NCBI GenBank assembly: GCA_028228615.1
Contig: JAOJBS010000001.1
Location: forward strand, 96,991 to 160,990
From: UBA4421 sp028228615
Lineage (GTDB): Bacteria > Pseudomonadota > Gammaproteobacteria > Pseudomonadales > Azotimanducaceae
Length of the DNA: 64,000 nt
Direction of reading: 5' to 3'
Of this stretch, positions 9,043 through 18,391 are shown one piece after another (positions within the stretch are counted from its first letter, which is position 1; every line of letters begins with the position of its first letter). The notes beneath the pieces were generated by a model. It saw nothing but the letters and a program-made list of their open reading frames with translations, was not told where the DNA came from and ran no database searches. A program made the translations under genes and the position numbers.

Positions 9043-9468
9043 TTATGGTTTGTTGTTAGAATGATCGGACTGTTCTGAGTGGTCAGATTTGTCTGGGTCG
9101 TCTTTTGAATCGTCTATTGAATCGTCCTGGTTCCGCCGATTGGCCCAGCGTTCTTCATGGGTGTCTGCTATGCGCTGACGAAACCGCTGTAGTCCTATAC
9201 GCCCTGCGATGAGTGCGCTCACGCCCACCACTAATGGATAGGCTTGAGATTCCACCCAAGAGGCTGAGTTCAGGTCTAGGTGAATTGCCGCCAAGGTGCC
9301 ACAAGATGCGGCCACGGCCATGACCGAGAACGTCATTAAGTAAATGCCAATGGCCAAAATCATAGGCAGCCACAGTTTGTGTAACGCCGAAGATTGGCTG
9401 AGGTCTAAGGTGAATACGGCGATAAGTGCCAGTACTGCGCCGGCTACGCGAAATTGAGTTTGCTGCAT
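9043..9468 (-). CDS. Hypothetical small membrane protein with acidic tail
   Basis: This 141-residue protein shows three or four membrane segments (about residues 6-24, 32-62 in two passes, and 76-95). A cytosolic tail of about 40 residues follows, very rich in Asp, Ser and Lys (DDSIDDSKDDPDKSDHSEQS). I recognise no family. It is the first gene of a minus-strand group with the HAD phosphatase 14 bp downstream. ATG 9468 is the first start of the frame. Confidence 0.6.
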   Translation of the reverse strand: MQQTQFRVAGAVLALIAVFTLDLSQSSALHKLWLPMILAIGIYLMTFSVMAVAASCGTLAAIHLDLNSASWVESQAYPLVVGVSALIAGRIGLQRFRQRIADTHEERWANRRNQDDSIDDSKDDPDKSDHSEQSDHSNNKP

Positions 9469-9490
9469 TAAACTAACTGCTTCTCTTAAT

Positions 9491-9535
9491 AAAAGTTAAA
9501 AGTTAAAAGTTAAAGGTTAAAGGTTAAAAGGTAAG
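9491..9535. repeat. Tandem repeat of a 7-8 bp unit (AAAGTTA / AAAGGTTA)
   Basis: Five to six consecutive copies of AAAGTTA or AAAGGTTA lie in the gap between the SDR gene stop and the membrane-protein start. Degenerating copies continue to about 9560. The tract is non-coding. Confidence 0.75.
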
Positions 9536-9563
9536 GGTAAAGATTAAGAGCTAAAGGCAATAG

Positions 9564-10358
9564 TTAGGAAACCAGACCCAGTTGGCCGCCTTCCATTTTA
9601 ATATTTTGGCCGTGAATGGCATCGGCTTGGGGCCCACATAAAAAGGCTACTAGCCCGGCTACCTCTTCGCGTCGAGAAATGCGTCTTATGGGGATGTCTT
9701 TTGCTACATGGGCTTCGATCTCGTCCCAGTTACTGCCCCAACCCTGCTCTAGGCCACGTTGCATATAGCCTGCTTGTACTTCGGGTGTGAGAATCATGCC
9801 TGGAGAAACCAGGTTTACGCGCACGCCTGTGCCAGCGACTTCTTTGGCGAGGCTCACGGTCATGGTGGCCAGTGCGCCTTTGGCTGAGTAGTAGCCGGGG
9901 TTGCGTGAATTGGGGCTGGTTGAACCCACTGTGCCAAGATTAATAATGCGTCCCCAGCCATTGGCAATAAGGCTAGGCAACATGCCTTCGATCAGGCGCT
10001 GGGCTGACAGTACATTCTTTTGGTAGGCAACAATCCACGGATCTTCCTCAGCGTCTTTGCCGTCACCCTTAGGTTGCCAGCGGCTAGGGTCTGCTGCGCC
10101 GTAATTATTGATCAAGATGTTTACCGGATAATCTGCGCAAGCTTGCAGCAACGCCTGGCAACCGCTTTGGCTAACAATGTCGCCACTGACCGCAATGCCA
10201 CCGCCCAGCTCTTCTACTGACGCCTGGGCTTGACTCATGGTCATGCCGTGAACCAGCACCTGCGCGCCTTCATTCAGCAGGGTTTGAGCGATAATTTGCC
10301 CGGTGCCTCTGTGACTGCCGGTGACTAATGCGGTCTTGTTTTCTAGATCTAAATTCAT
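9564..10358 (-). CDS. SDR family NAD(P)-dependent oxidoreductase
   Basis: This classical short-chain dehydrogenase has 264 residues from ATG 10358, which follows a GGTAAGG ribosome site; a longer open frame upstream is not convincing. It shows the cofactor motif TGSHRGTGQ (about 13-21), an unusual INNYGA in place of NNAG, and the catalytic YYSAKGAL. The C-terminal PSG/PGM region (VSPGMILTPE) and the AdoHyD-like end fit oxidoreductases of 3-oxoacyl-reductase type. The substrate is unknown. The gene is divergent from the TauE/SafE permease gene. Confidence 0.9.
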   Translation of the reverse strand: MNLDLENKTALVTGSHRGTGQIIAQTLLNEGAQVLVHGMTMSQAQASVEELGGGIAVSGDIVSQSGCQALLQACADYPVNILINNYGAADPSRWQPKGDGKDAEEDPWIVAYQKNVLSAQRLIEGMLPSLIANGWGRIINLGTVGSTSPNSRNPGYYSAKGALATMTVSLAKEVAGTGVRVNLVSPGMILTPEVQAGYMQRGLEQGWGSNWDEIEAHVAKDIPIRRISRREEVAGLVAFLCGPQADAIHGQNIKMEGGQLGLVS

Positions 10359-10501
10359 GAAGTACCTTACCAATTTGCGCCAGCGTAACCCTACCAGATG
10401 CGGTGGCGTGTTGGGGGCGCTGATGAGCTTACGGCTAATTTTGCGGGTCTTTGCCAGAGATTGTCCACCAGTGTTCTGCACTCCTGTGGCACACTGACGC
10501 C

Positions 10502-11263
10502 GTGGAAATTCAATCAATCATCATTTTTCTCTGCGTCATTTTATTTGGCAGTTATGTCCAATCCGTGGCCGGTTTTGCCATGGGCATGACTATTGTGGCG
10601 GTGGTCGGTGGCCTGCGTTTGCTGGATATTCCAACGCTGGCGGCGGTCGTCAGTTTGATGACCATTGTAAATACTACGTTTTCTTTGCGCGGCCAGCTGC
10701 AACACGTGCACCGGCGTTTACTGTTTTGGATTGGCTTGGGGCAATTGCCGGGCATTTTCATTGGCCTTTGGTTATTGGGTTACTTGGATGCTGAGGACAG
10801 TCGCACCTTGGAGCTGTGTCTGGGTATTTTCATTACCGTAGGCGGGCTGGCCATGACCATTCGCCCGCGTGCTATGAAGGAGGTGTCCGGCGGATTTTTT
10901 GCCTGGGTCAGTGGTTTGCTGGGCGGTCTTTTGGGCGGCATGTTCTCGGCCAGTGGGCCGGTACTGGGGTGGTTTGGTTACAGCCAGCCGTTAGCCGTGA
11001 ATGTTATTCGAGCCACCTTGCTGAGCAGCTTCTTTATGACCACGTCCACGCGTACTTTGGTGGTGGGCGTGCAGGGCGGCCTAACAGAGACCGTTGTAAC
11101 TTATGCTGCGCTGGGCGTGCCGGCGGTGCTGCTGGGTGCTTGGCTGGGAAAGGCGTTTCCGCCTTTGGTCAGCGAAGATGTGTTGAAGCGTGGTGCGTTT
11201 TTCATTTTATTGCTCATGGGTGTTTGGATTTGCTTTAGTGCCCTGCAGCCGCTCCCCGCCTGA
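10502..11263 (+). CDS. TauE/SafE family membrane permease
   Basis: This is an integral membrane protein of about 253 residues with seven to eight hydrophobic segments. It belongs to the TauE/SafE (DUF81) family of sulfite, sulfoacetate or other organic-anion exporters. The family pattern is two repeats of four helices, with the motif GFAMGMTIV in the first and GLLGGMFSASGPVLG in the second. The GTG at 10502 is chosen because the first helix starts directly after it; a TTG at 10451 in the same frame would add 17 unlikely residues. The transported anion is not predictable from the neighbours. Confidence 0.85.
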   Translation: MEIQSIIIFLCVILFGSYVQSVAGFAMGMTIVAVVGGLRLLDIPTLAAVVSLMTIVNTTFSLRGQLQHVHRRLLFWIGLGQLPGIFIGLWLLGYLDAEDSRTLELCLGIFITVGGLAMTIRPRAMKEVSGGFFAWVSGLLGGLLGGMFSASGPVLGWFGYSQPLAVNVIRATLLSSFFMTTSTRTLVVGVQGGLTETVVTYAALGVPAVLLGAWLGKAFPPLVSEDVLKRGAFFILLLMGVWICFSALQPLPA

Positions 11264-11392
11264 TAATTTTTTGGTTGAGCGCCAGTAGTTGAGCGTCTTG
11301 CGAGCTAGAACATTGGCCCTTGCTTAAGGTCCCTTGAATGCAGATGATAGGTGCCTTTCATGAAGCTGTTGGAGGCCGTTGCTGGCGCCCGG

Positions 11393-12514
11393 ATGTCTGA
11401 ATACGATTCCATAAGACCTTTTCTTGATCACGAAGTGCCGAGTGTTATTCAGCGCTTAGTGAACTCCCCTGAGTTAGCCGTGGCTGCCAGTAAGCTTGCT
11501 ATGCCCAGATTATTGGCCAACAACATGGCTGGCCAGACGTTAACGCGGCTACTGCTGCTGTATAAAACCCGTGGCCTGAAGACTATTCGAGATTGCCAAA
11601 AGCTGGTGACCCACTATTTTTATCAGGTTGTTGCGCGGTCCATTGATAACCTTTCTGTTAGCGGCCTAGAGCACCTAGATCCAAACAAGCCCTATTTATT
11701 TATCTCTAACCATCGCGATATTTTGATGGATTCCAGCCTGATTAATTATCTTATTCAGCAAGCGGGTCATGACACTTGTCGCATGGCGGTTGGGGATAAT
11801 TTGCTTTCCAATAGTTTAGCCGCAGACTTAATGCGTTTGAATAAGAGCTTTATTGTTGAGCGCGATGTAGAGGGTAGGCGCGCTTATTACCGCGCGCTGA
11901 CCAGAACCAGCGGCTATATCCGTCACTCACTCAGCGAGGGAGTTTCGGTTTGGATTGCTCAGCGCGAAGGTCGCGCTAAAGATGGCTTTGATAGAACCGA
12001 CCCTGCGCTGCTAAAAATGCTTTTGCTTGCCTATCGTAATGAAGAGTCGCCAATATCTGCATTGTTGGCGCAGGCGCAAATTGTGCCGGTGTCGGTTTCT
12101 TATGAGGTGGACCCCTGCGGGACTAAAAAGGCGGAAGAGTTGGTTGCTATTGCGCGTGACGGCGCATACCAAAAGGCTGAGCACGAAGATTTGCAAAGCA
12201 TGATTCTTGGCTTAATGGGTTACAAAGGCAGGGTGCATCTGAGTTTTGCTCGCCCCATAGATAATGTGGGTGATGTTGAGCAATTGACTGAGCGTTTAGA
12301 TAAAGACATTGTGTCTAATTACCGCACTTTCCCAACTCATAGATATGCTGCAAAAACGCTGGCCGGTAGCCAAGACAGAGAAGATGTCAGCACAGACAAA
12401 GCGCTGGTTGCACTAAAGGCTGATTTGGCCGCCTGCGGCGATGACGAAAAAATCAACTTGCTCCAACAATATGCCAATGTTTGGGAGAATCGCAAGGCCT
12501 TGGGTATAGATTAA
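11393..12514 (+). CDS. PlsC-like glycerolphospholipid acyltransferase
   Basis: This 373-residue protein carries the acyltransferase motif NHRDILMDSSL (a variant of NHxxxxD) about 110 residues in, and AQREGRAKDG further on, resembling the second conserved block. Such proteins transfer acyl chains to lysophosphatidate-like acceptors at the inner membrane. The protein is longer than PlsC and belongs to a group whose N-terminus reads roughly DxIRPF.D.EVP. On that basis I place the start at ATG 11393. GTG 11351 and ATG 11360, which has an AGGTG seven bases upstream, are alternatives in the same frame. Confidence 0.82.
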   Translation: MSEYDSIRPFLDHEVPSVIQRLVNSPELAVAASKLAMPRLLANNMAGQTLTRLLLLYKTRGLKTIRDCQKLVTHYFYQVVARSIDNLSVSGLEHLDPNKPYLFISNHRDILMDSSLINYLIQQAGHDTCRMAVGDNLLSNSLAADLMRLNKSFIVERDVEGRRAYYRALTRTSGYIRHSLSEGVSVWIAQREGRAKDGFDRTDPALLKMLLLAYRNEESPISALLAQAQIVPVSVSYEVDPCGTKKAEELVAIARDGAYQKAEHEDLQSMILGLMGYKGRVHLSFARPIDNVGDVEQLTERLDKDIVSNYRTFPTHRYAAKTLAGSQDREDVSTDKALVALKADLAACGDDEKINLLQQYANVWENRKALGID

Positions 12515-12594
12515 AAGCCGGTTTTGGTTTGGTTAATTTGCCGTTTGAGTAAGCGATTTATTCAATATCATTCACTTGTCAGACGAAGGAAAAA

Positions 12595-13590
12595 CTACAG
12601 ATACATGAGTGGTGGCTCGTCCAACATTGACATTTGTTCGCGTAGCGCTAGTACGTGGTAGGACCAATAATTCACGGAATCAAAGGTGGGAAATGCCACT
12701 GGAAATGCTGGGTCTTCCCAACGACGGGCAATCCATGCCGCGTGATACATAATGCGCAGGGTGCGCAAAGGTTCAATGAGTTTTAACGTGCGCACGTCAA
12801 AATCATAAAAGTCGTTGTAGGCATCTAAGATAGTCGCCAGTTGTCCGGTTTGTTCAGCGCGGTCGCCGTTTAATAGCATCCATAAGTCTTGAATGGGTGG
12901 CCCCATAAGACAGTCGTCAAAATCTACAAAATGCGGTGTTTCGCCGCGCCACAAAATATTGCCCATATGGCAGTCGCCATGAATTCTTATTGAGGGCAAA
13001 TTTTCCATCTCGCTCATCATCGGCTCAATGTGTTTGAGTAGATGTTCGGTCACCGATGCGTATGCCTCTTCCATTTCCAATGGCAAAAAATTGTTTTCCA
13101 GCAAAAAATTTCTGCTGTTGGTGCCCAAGTGTTCATGAGTAAGGGTGATGCGGTGCTCAAACTTTTGCTGGGCGCCCACAGCGTGTAGTCGGGCGATGGT
13201 TCTGGACAAAACTTCTAAGTCGTCCTGATTTTCTAAGTTGGGCGCGTGGCCACCTTGGCGGCGGAAAATAGCGAATCGAAAATCTGCGTGGTTGAATACG
13301 GTGGTGCCGTCAATTTGCATAGGCGGTACAACAGATATTTCTTCATCGAATAGCCCTTGGGTGTACGCGTGTTCCTCAGCAATGGCTTCATCAGTCCAGC
13401 GATTGGGCCGATAAAATTTGGCAATAACAAATTCGCCGCTTTCTAAGCCCACCTGATACACGCGGTTTTCGTAGCTGTTTAGTGCAAGCAGGCTGCCGGT
13501 GGGTTCAATGCCGACACTTTCAATGGCGTCCAAAATCGTATCTGGGCTGAGGGCATCGTAGGGGGCCGTGTTGTTTGGATTTGCTTGCAT
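12595..13590 (-). CDS. srkA: Stress response serine/threonine kinase SrkA (YihE)
   Basis: This 331-residue kinase of the APH fold closely matches E. coli SrkA along its length. Visible landmarks are LSPDTILDAIES at the start, LNSYENRVYQVG, VIAKFYRPNRWT, the catalytic HGDCHMGNILW and the metal motif FVDFDDCLMGPPIQDLWML. SrkA protects cells from stress-induced death and is linked to the Cpx envelope response in E. coli. ATG 13590 gives the family-like N-terminus; the frame continues 30 codons upstream but that part is not conserved. Confidence 0.95.
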   Translation of the reverse strand: MQANPNNTAPYDALSPDTILDAIESVGIEPTGSLLALNSYENRVYQVGLESGEFVIAKFYRPNRWTDEAIAEEHAYTQGLFDEEISVVPPMQIDGTTVFNHADFRFAIFRRQGGHAPNLENQDDLEVLSRTIARLHAVGAQQKFEHRITLTHEHLGTNSRNFLLENNFLPLEMEEAYASVTEHLLKHIEPMMSEMENLPSIRIHGDCHMGNILWRGETPHFVDFDDCLMGPPIQDLWMLLNGDRAEQTGQLATILDAYNDFYDFDVRTLKLIEPLRTLRIMYHAAWIARRWEDPAFPVAFPTFDSVNYWSYHVLALREQMSMLDEPPLMYL

Positions 13591-13754
13591 GAGCGCACTG
13601 TAACAGCCAGCCTGATTATTCCGAACCATTAACTGGTTTTGTCGCCGGACTAATGCGGTAATCATCTGTTCAGGCAGCACGCAAACCTGTCCTTGAAGCA
13701 GTGCTTATAGTAGTTCTTATAGCAGCACTTAACGCCGCGCTGTCTCAGCGGCAA

Positions 13755-14501
13755 CTAGATGGCACGAGTGGCGCACCACAAATCTACCTGCTGGACTCCG
13801 GCCCTACGCAGCAGCTGCACAATGTGACGAGCCGTTGTGCCGGTGGTGAGTACGTCATCTACCACTGCGACATGCTGGTAGTTTATTGCCCTGGCTGGTT
13901 GGCGAAGTGTGTAGGTGTTTTTTGTCAGTTTTAGCCGCTGTGCTCTGATTTTTTGCCGTTGTGGAGGACCGTATTTTCTTCTTAGTAGGTTGGCTTTGAC
14001 AGGGATATTGGTTTCACGGCTCAGCATTGTGGCCAATATCTGCGCATGATCGAAGCCTCTTAATAGCCGATGTTGCCACGCGATGGGTGTTGGAATTAGG
14101 CATTGGGGCAGCGGTTTGCGCAAACTATAGGTGGCGTTAATCATTTGCAGCATTGTTTGCGCGAGCGCTTGGCCTTCCCTGATGTTTTTTTGAAATTTGA
14201 ATCTGTGCAATAAGTAGGCGGCCTCTTTGTTGTGCAGCAGGGGTACCACGGCTTGGTCCACCAGAGGGGCAGTTATACACGGGCCGCAGTGGCGGGCGTC
14301 TGTTTGTTGCAGAGGTATGCCACAGGAGATGCATGGATTGAGGTTGTAGGGCAAAGCCAGCCGACAATAGGGGCATAGGTGATCTGGTGGCGCGGGCGTC
14401 AGTATTTGCTCACAAAGCGCGCATGTGTCTGGCAGCAATGTGTTGTAAATAGCGTGGACAATGGTTGCGGTGAGTTTTTTCGCTGTGGAGTTTCGCTGCA
14501 T
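13755..14501 (-). CDS. comF: ComF family phosphoribosyltransferase-like protein
   Basis: The protein has 248 residues from ATG 14501. The N-terminal zinc-ribbon-like region carries four CxxC pairs (CALC, CPYC, CISC, CGPC within about 25-75). The C-terminal phosphoribosyltransferase domain has the PRPP loop VAVVDDVLTTGTTA. ComF proteins take part in DNA uptake and recombination of single strands; in gammaproteobacteria the gene usually neighbours bioB genes, which are not seen here. A further ATG 13 codons upstream is possible but lacks support. Confidence 0.92.
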   Translation of the reverse strand: MQRNSTAKKLTATIVHAIYNTLLPDTCALCEQILTPAPPDHLCPYCRLALPYNLNPCISCGIPLQQTDARHCGPCITAPLVDQAVVPLLHNKEAAYLLHRFKFQKNIREGQALAQTMLQMINATYSLRKPLPQCLIPTPIAWQHRLLRGFDHAQILATMLSRETNIPVKANLLRRKYGPPQRQKIRAQRLKLTKNTYTLRQPARAINYQHVAVVDDVLTTGTTARHIVQLLRRAGVQQVDLWCATRAI

Positions 14502-14875
14502 TTTGTATCTCGTCTTTTGCCTAAAGCCTTTTTGCCTCAAGAGGAAGGCGTGAGGATCTTGTGAGGATTTTTTTCGCTTGGGTCGAAGTGTCTGTTGAAG
14601 TGGTTTTGCGACCGCACTGTTCGCTTCAGCTCTTACGCAAGTTATAGCGTTGAGTTGCAGGGATTGCTGTGCGCAATTGTCCCAATACTTGACTTACAGT
14701 CGCCTCTGGCGGGCAGGTGTAGAGATTTCAGTTGGTTGATAGCGGTTGAAAACCATCGATTGTAGCGGACTGCAGCGCACGGTTTGGTAGGGGATTACTG
14801 AGGTGTTATGTGGGCGTGAATGGCTTATTGGGTGAGCGTTGCTTACCCAAACCGTCGAAGCCAAAACCTTTCAGG
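14502..14875. other. Gap of about 370 bp without a gene
   Basis: I see no credible gene. GTGAGGAT occurs twice, separated by CTT, near 14550. There is also a near-perfect hairpin at 14828-14850 (TTGGGTGAGC / GCTTACCCAA, three-base loop), 26 bp beyond the stop of the next minus-strand gene. The hairpin lacks a T tract, so its role as a terminator is uncertain. Confidence 0.4.
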
Positions 14876-15205
14876 TTAAATCAATCCGTCCCAATGGCCG
14901 GGTTGGAAGAGGGTAATAGAGCCCGCAGTGGGGTCTCGGTAGTCATAGGCGATACCGGTATTGAGGGATACTCGGAACCGTGCGCGGTCCACTACGTCGT
15001 CCAATCCAGACAACCACTCGAATAAATTTATGACTGGTATTTCGTTAATAATTACGGGCCCTGGATCGGGTAGCGTACATTCCACAAGCCGAGCATCGAT
15101 AAAGCGAAAAATAGTATTTTGGTAAAGTAGTTCTAGTTCGCCACTGTACACCTTGCGGGTTTTTTCTGGCTCACCGAGTATCTCCAGGACTTCATTTACG
15201 GTCAT
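14876..15205 (-). CDS. Hypothetical protein, 109 aa
   Basis: I do not recognise this with certainty. The start MTVNEVLEILGEPEKTRKV resembles the helix-plus-GxPxxT pattern of SmpA/OmlA-like domains, and beta-rich sequence follows (ELELLYQNTIFRFIDARLVECTL). There is no signal peptide, so it would be cytosolic, unlike true BamE/OmlA lipoproteins. It is a single gene, divergent from the DmdC-like dehydrogenase. It is probably expressed; function unknown. Confidence 0.6.
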   Translation of the reverse strand: MTVNEVLEILGEPEKTRKVYSGELELLYQNTIFRFIDARLVECTLPDPGPVIINEIPVINLFEWLSGLDDVVDRARFRVSLNTGIAYDYRDPTAGSITLFQPGHWDGLI

Positions 15206-15361
15206 GGTAAAGGTTAAATTTTCGATACCTTGGTGTGGGTATATTTTCGGTTGGTGAAACAGGCTGATGTCTAATACTTATCTGAATTTATTATGAAAAA
15301 AGGTTAGTACGCAATGAGTCACATGACTAGACTCTACGGCTTAAATTAGAAGGACTGTACG

Positions 15362-17104
15362 TTGGATTATCAAGCACAAGACAAAGACGCAGCGTTTCTG
15401 CTCTTTGATGTATTTCACGCAGATGAAAGCTGGGCTCAGATTGAAGAATTTAGCGCGTTAACGCCAGATTTGGCGCGCGCAATTTTAGCTGAAAGCGGTC
15501 GTGTTGCTTCCCAAGTTTTAGCGCCCTTGAATGAGATAGGCGACACTCACGGTTGTGAGTGGAATGACGGTGAGGTGACTACACCGCCCGGGTTCAAAGA
15601 AGGCTTCAGTGAGCTTACCCAAGGCGGCTGGTTGGGCCTTTCGGGTAATCCAGCTTTTGGCGGCCAAGGTATGCCTAAGAGTTTGGGCTGCTTGGTTGAA
15701 GAGATGTTTTGGGCGGCCAACAGCAGCTTGTATTTATACGGCACGCTGACAGTGGGCGCTTGCCTGTGCTTGGATGCTCACGGCAGCGCTGAGCAAAAGC
15801 AGACCTATTTAGAAAAGCTTTACTCCGGTGAGTGGACTGGCGCTATGGCCTTGACCGAAGCGCATTCGGGTACTGACCTTGGCATTATGCGTACCAAGGC
15901 CGAGCCGCAAGCGGACGGCTCATACAGCATCACCGGTACAAAGATTTTCATTACCGGTGGTGAACACGATATGGCCGACAATATTGTGCACCTGACCTTA
16001 GCGCGAATTCCCGATGGCCCTGCGGGCAGCAAGGGCATTTCGCTGTTTATTGTGCCGAAATATCTACCTAATGCTGATGGCAGTTTGGGTGAGCGTAATT
16101 CCATGGGCAGTGGCTCTCTTGAACACAAAATGGGCATTCGCGGCAGCGCGACCTCTGTCATTAATTACGATGGCGCGAAAGGGTTCTTGCTGGGCGAAGA
16201 GCATCAAGGTTTGGCCGGCATGTTCACCATGATGAACTACGAGCGCTTGAGCGTTGGCTTACAAGGTTTAGGTTCTGCTGACCTTGCCTATCAACTGTCT
16301 GCGCGTTACGCCCGTGATCGCATTCAAGGTAGGTCAGTGGCCGGGCCGCAAAATCCGGACGCCGCTGCCGACTCCATTCTTGTTCACCCTGACGTGCGAC
16401 GCATGCTGCTCACGCAGCGCGCTTATGCAGAGGGGTGCAGAGCATTCGCCCTGTATGTGGGTATGCAGTTGGATGAAGCTAAGTACAACAATAACGAGCG
16501 TGCCGGGCGCATCAGTGAATTGCTGACTCCGGTTGTGAAGGCCTTTTTGACGGACAAGGGTTTGGACGGTGCAGTGATGGGCCAGCAAGTGCTCGGCGGT
16601 CATGGCTTCATTAAAGAATGGGGCATGGAGCAAATTGTGCGTGATGCACGCATTGGTCAAATTTACGAAGGTGCCAACGGCATTCAGGCGTTAGATTTGG
16701 TTGGCCGAAAAATTATGCGCGATGGCGGCGGTTTAATGCTGGAGTTGATTGCAGAGATGCAGGCAGCAGACGTTGATGAAGCTTACAAAGCTGAGTTGAT
16801 AGAAGCTTGTGATCGATTGGCTAGATCTACGCAATCTATTGTCGCTCGCGGTAAAAACGACCCGCATCTGCCCGGCGCTGTTTCTGTGGACTATTTGGAT
16901 ATGGTCGGTATGACGATGTGCGCTTGGGTTTGGGCGTTAATGGCTAGCCGCGCACCGGATGATGATTTTGGTGTGGCGAAGAAAGCCACTGCGCGTTATT
17001 TTTATGATCGTCTGCTGCCTAAGACGTTGGGCTTGGAGCGCAGTATTGAAGCGGAAGCTGATGCGGTAATGGAAATGCCTCAGGGATTGTTCAGTCCCGC
17101 CTAA
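15362..17104 (+). CDS. Acyl-CoA dehydrogenase of the DmdC / long FadE type
   Basis: This 580-residue acyl-CoA dehydrogenase has the extra N- and C-terminal domains of the group that includes 3-methylmercaptopropionyl-CoA dehydrogenase (DmdC) and other C-terminally extended enzymes. Visible motifs are MALTEAHSGTDLG, TGTKIFITGGEHD and QIYEGANGIQALDLVGRK. It starts with TTG 15362, placed eight bases after a good AGAAGGA ribosome site; no better in-frame start exists. Substrate could be a methylthio-propionyl, medium- or long-chain CoA ester. No other DMSP gene is nearby, so a DmdC role is not supported by context. Confidence 0.9.
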   Translation: MDYQAQDKDAAFLLFDVFHADESWAQIEEFSALTPDLARAILAESGRVASQVLAPLNEIGDTHGCEWNDGEVTTPPGFKEGFSELTQGGWLGLSGNPAFGGQGMPKSLGCLVEEMFWAANSSLYLYGTLTVGACLCLDAHGSAEQKQTYLEKLYSGEWTGAMALTEAHSGTDLGIMRTKAEPQADGSYSITGTKIFITGGEHDMADNIVHLTLARIPDGPAGSKGISLFIVPKYLPNADGSLGERNSMGSGSLEHKMGIRGSATSVINYDGAKGFLLGEEHQGLAGMFTMMNYERLSVGLQGLGSADLAYQLSARYARDRIQGRSVAGPQNPDAAADSILVHPDVRRMLLTQRAYAEGCRAFALYVGMQLDEAKYNNNERAGRISELLTPVVKAFLTDKGLDGAVMGQQVLGGHGFIKEWGMEQIVRDARIGQIYEGANGIQALDLVGRKIMRDGGGLMLELIAEMQAADVDEAYKAELIEACDRLARSTQSIVARGKNDPHLPGAVSVDYLDMVGMTMCAWVWALMASRAPDDDFGVAKKATARYFYDRLLPKTLGLERSIEAEADAVMEMPQGLFSPA

Positions 17105-17126
17105 TTAGCTGAGATTGAACGAAAAA

Positions 17127-17153
17127 GGCCGCAACGTGTTGCGGCCCTTTTTT
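17127..17153 (+). terminator. Intrinsic terminator after the DmdC-like gene
   Basis: A perfect stem GGCCGCAAC / GTTGCGGCC with a tight loop, followed by six T, lies 23 bp after the stop codon. The A5 run before it suggests use on the other strand also, for the convergent SDR gene. Confidence 0.9.
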
Positions 17154-17212
17154 GCCTGTTGTCCTGTAGGTTTAGTCAGAGCAAAGACGGTGGGTGTTTT
17201 AGCTTCTTTTAC

Positions 17213-17992
17213 CTAATTTCTGGGGAATACCCAAGGGTGAGATGCCGACAAGCCGCCGTCTACGGGTACAGCCTGACCATTCACATAAGACGCTCTGTCG
17301 CTGAGTAGGAAGCAGGCCATTTCGCCTATCTCGCTGGGTTCGCCAAATCGCTTAGTTGGATTGATCTGACCGATCTTTTCTTCTTTACCTTTCTCTCGGG
17401 CTAAATCAAATGTCGGTTTAGTCATGCCGGTTTCAATAAGACCGGGGCAAATGGCATTAATACGCACACCGGTACCATAGGTTTGATAAGCGGTTGTTTG
17501 CACAATGCTCACTACGCCGGCTTTGCTGGCTGAATAATCTACCCCGCCAGCGTTGGCTCTTAGTGCGGCTACCGATGCAGTACATACAATTGCGCCGCTA
17601 CCCTGCTTAACAAAGTGGGGTACTGTGTGTTTAACCGCCAAAAATACGCCGATGGTATTCACGCCCAAGGTTCGCTGCCAATCCTCTACGGTGAGTTCGG
17701 TGACGCTTTTGCCGCCGCCGGAGACGCCAGCGTTGGCATAAATGCCGTCAATGCCGCCGTATTCGCTGACGCATTTTTCGACAAAATTGATTACCGACGT
17801 TTCATCGCTGACATCGGCTTGTACCGCGATGGCTGTGCCGCCTGCTTGAGTGATCTCAGCGACCGTCTCTTCAACGCCATCGGTAAGGTCTACACAAACT
17901 ACCTGAGCGCCATAACCGGCAGCCAATTTGCTGGTGGCGCGACCAATACCGCTACCGGCGCCTGTAATGATAATTCTCTTGTTTTTTAACAC
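17213..17992 (-). CDS. SDR family oxidoreductase
   Basis: This 259-residue classical SDR has the cofactor motif TGAGSGIGRAT (about 10-20), ADVSD for the adenine ribose, NAGVSG, catalytic Ser in CTASVAAL and YSASKAG, and PGLIETGM. It starts with GTG 17992 after a GGGAGAA ribosome site. It probably oxidises or reduces a hydroxyl on a lipid or aromatic substrate; the neighbouring secreted cyclase and an unknown gene give no further clue. It ends close to the terminator of the convergent dehydrogenase. Confidence 0.92.
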   Translation of the reverse strand: MLKNKRIIITGAGSGIGRATSKLAAGYGAQVVCVDLTDGVEETVAEITQAGGTAIAVQADVSDETSVINFVEKCVSEYGGIDGIYANAGVSGGGKSVTELTVEDWQRTLGVNTIGVFLAVKHTVPHFVKQGSGAIVCTASVAALRANAGGVDYSASKAGVVSIVQTTAYQTYGTGVRINAICPGLIETGMTKPTFDLAREKGKEEKIGQINPTKRFGEPSEIGEMACFLLSDRASYVNGQAVPVDGGLSASHPWVFPRN

Positions 17993-18037
17993 TTATATTC
18001 TCCCTGCTGAAATTAGCGGCCAACTAGTCTAAGTAGG

Positions 18038-18391
18038 CTAGCTCGGTGCATCGTGACCCATGTCGCGCATACACAGAATTCTTTCCTCTTCCGCGTAACC
18101 CAACAGTATCGGATGCTCACCCTCTTTATGAGTCAGTGAGCTGGCGGCATCTACCATGGCCATGAAATCTTCGTCTGCAGCATTGGTCTCATCTGCTTGT
18201 TTGAAGATTAAGGTGGTGGCGTTACTCAGATGCCCGCGCAGACTCGTATTTGCACTCTTATCTATATCGTTGACTACGCCGCCGCCGGGGTCGGCGTTTT
18301 CGAGGTGCGTGACTTCCACACCTCGCGGCAGCCAACCCTGGGCGTAGGCAAATTCTCTAATGGCCTCTGGTTGCTCAATAGTGAGTTTCAC
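18038..18391 (-). CDS. Hypothetical protein translationally coupled to the cyclase gene
   Basis: The protein has 117 residues, is acidic and soluble, and has no signal peptide; I do not recognise it. The GTG start at 18391 directly abuts the TAG stop of the upstream cyclase-family gene (TAGGTG, no bases between). This suggests translational coupling and a shared role. The segment GHDAPS ends the protein, and LSNATTLIFKQADET lies in the middle. The product could be cytosolic while its partner is exported. Function is unknown. Confidence 0.55.
   Translation of the reverse strand: MKLTIEQPEAIREFAYAQGWLPRGVEVTHLENADPGGGVVNDIDKSANTSLRGHLSNATTLIFKQADETNAADEDFMAMVDAASSLTHKEGEHPILLGYAEEERILCMRDMGHDAPS

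Noticed and set aside
15362..17104. DMSP demethylation pathway
   Set aside because: The long acyl-CoA dehydrogenase resembles DmdC, but no dmdA, dmdB or dmdD is near, so the pathway is not claimed.
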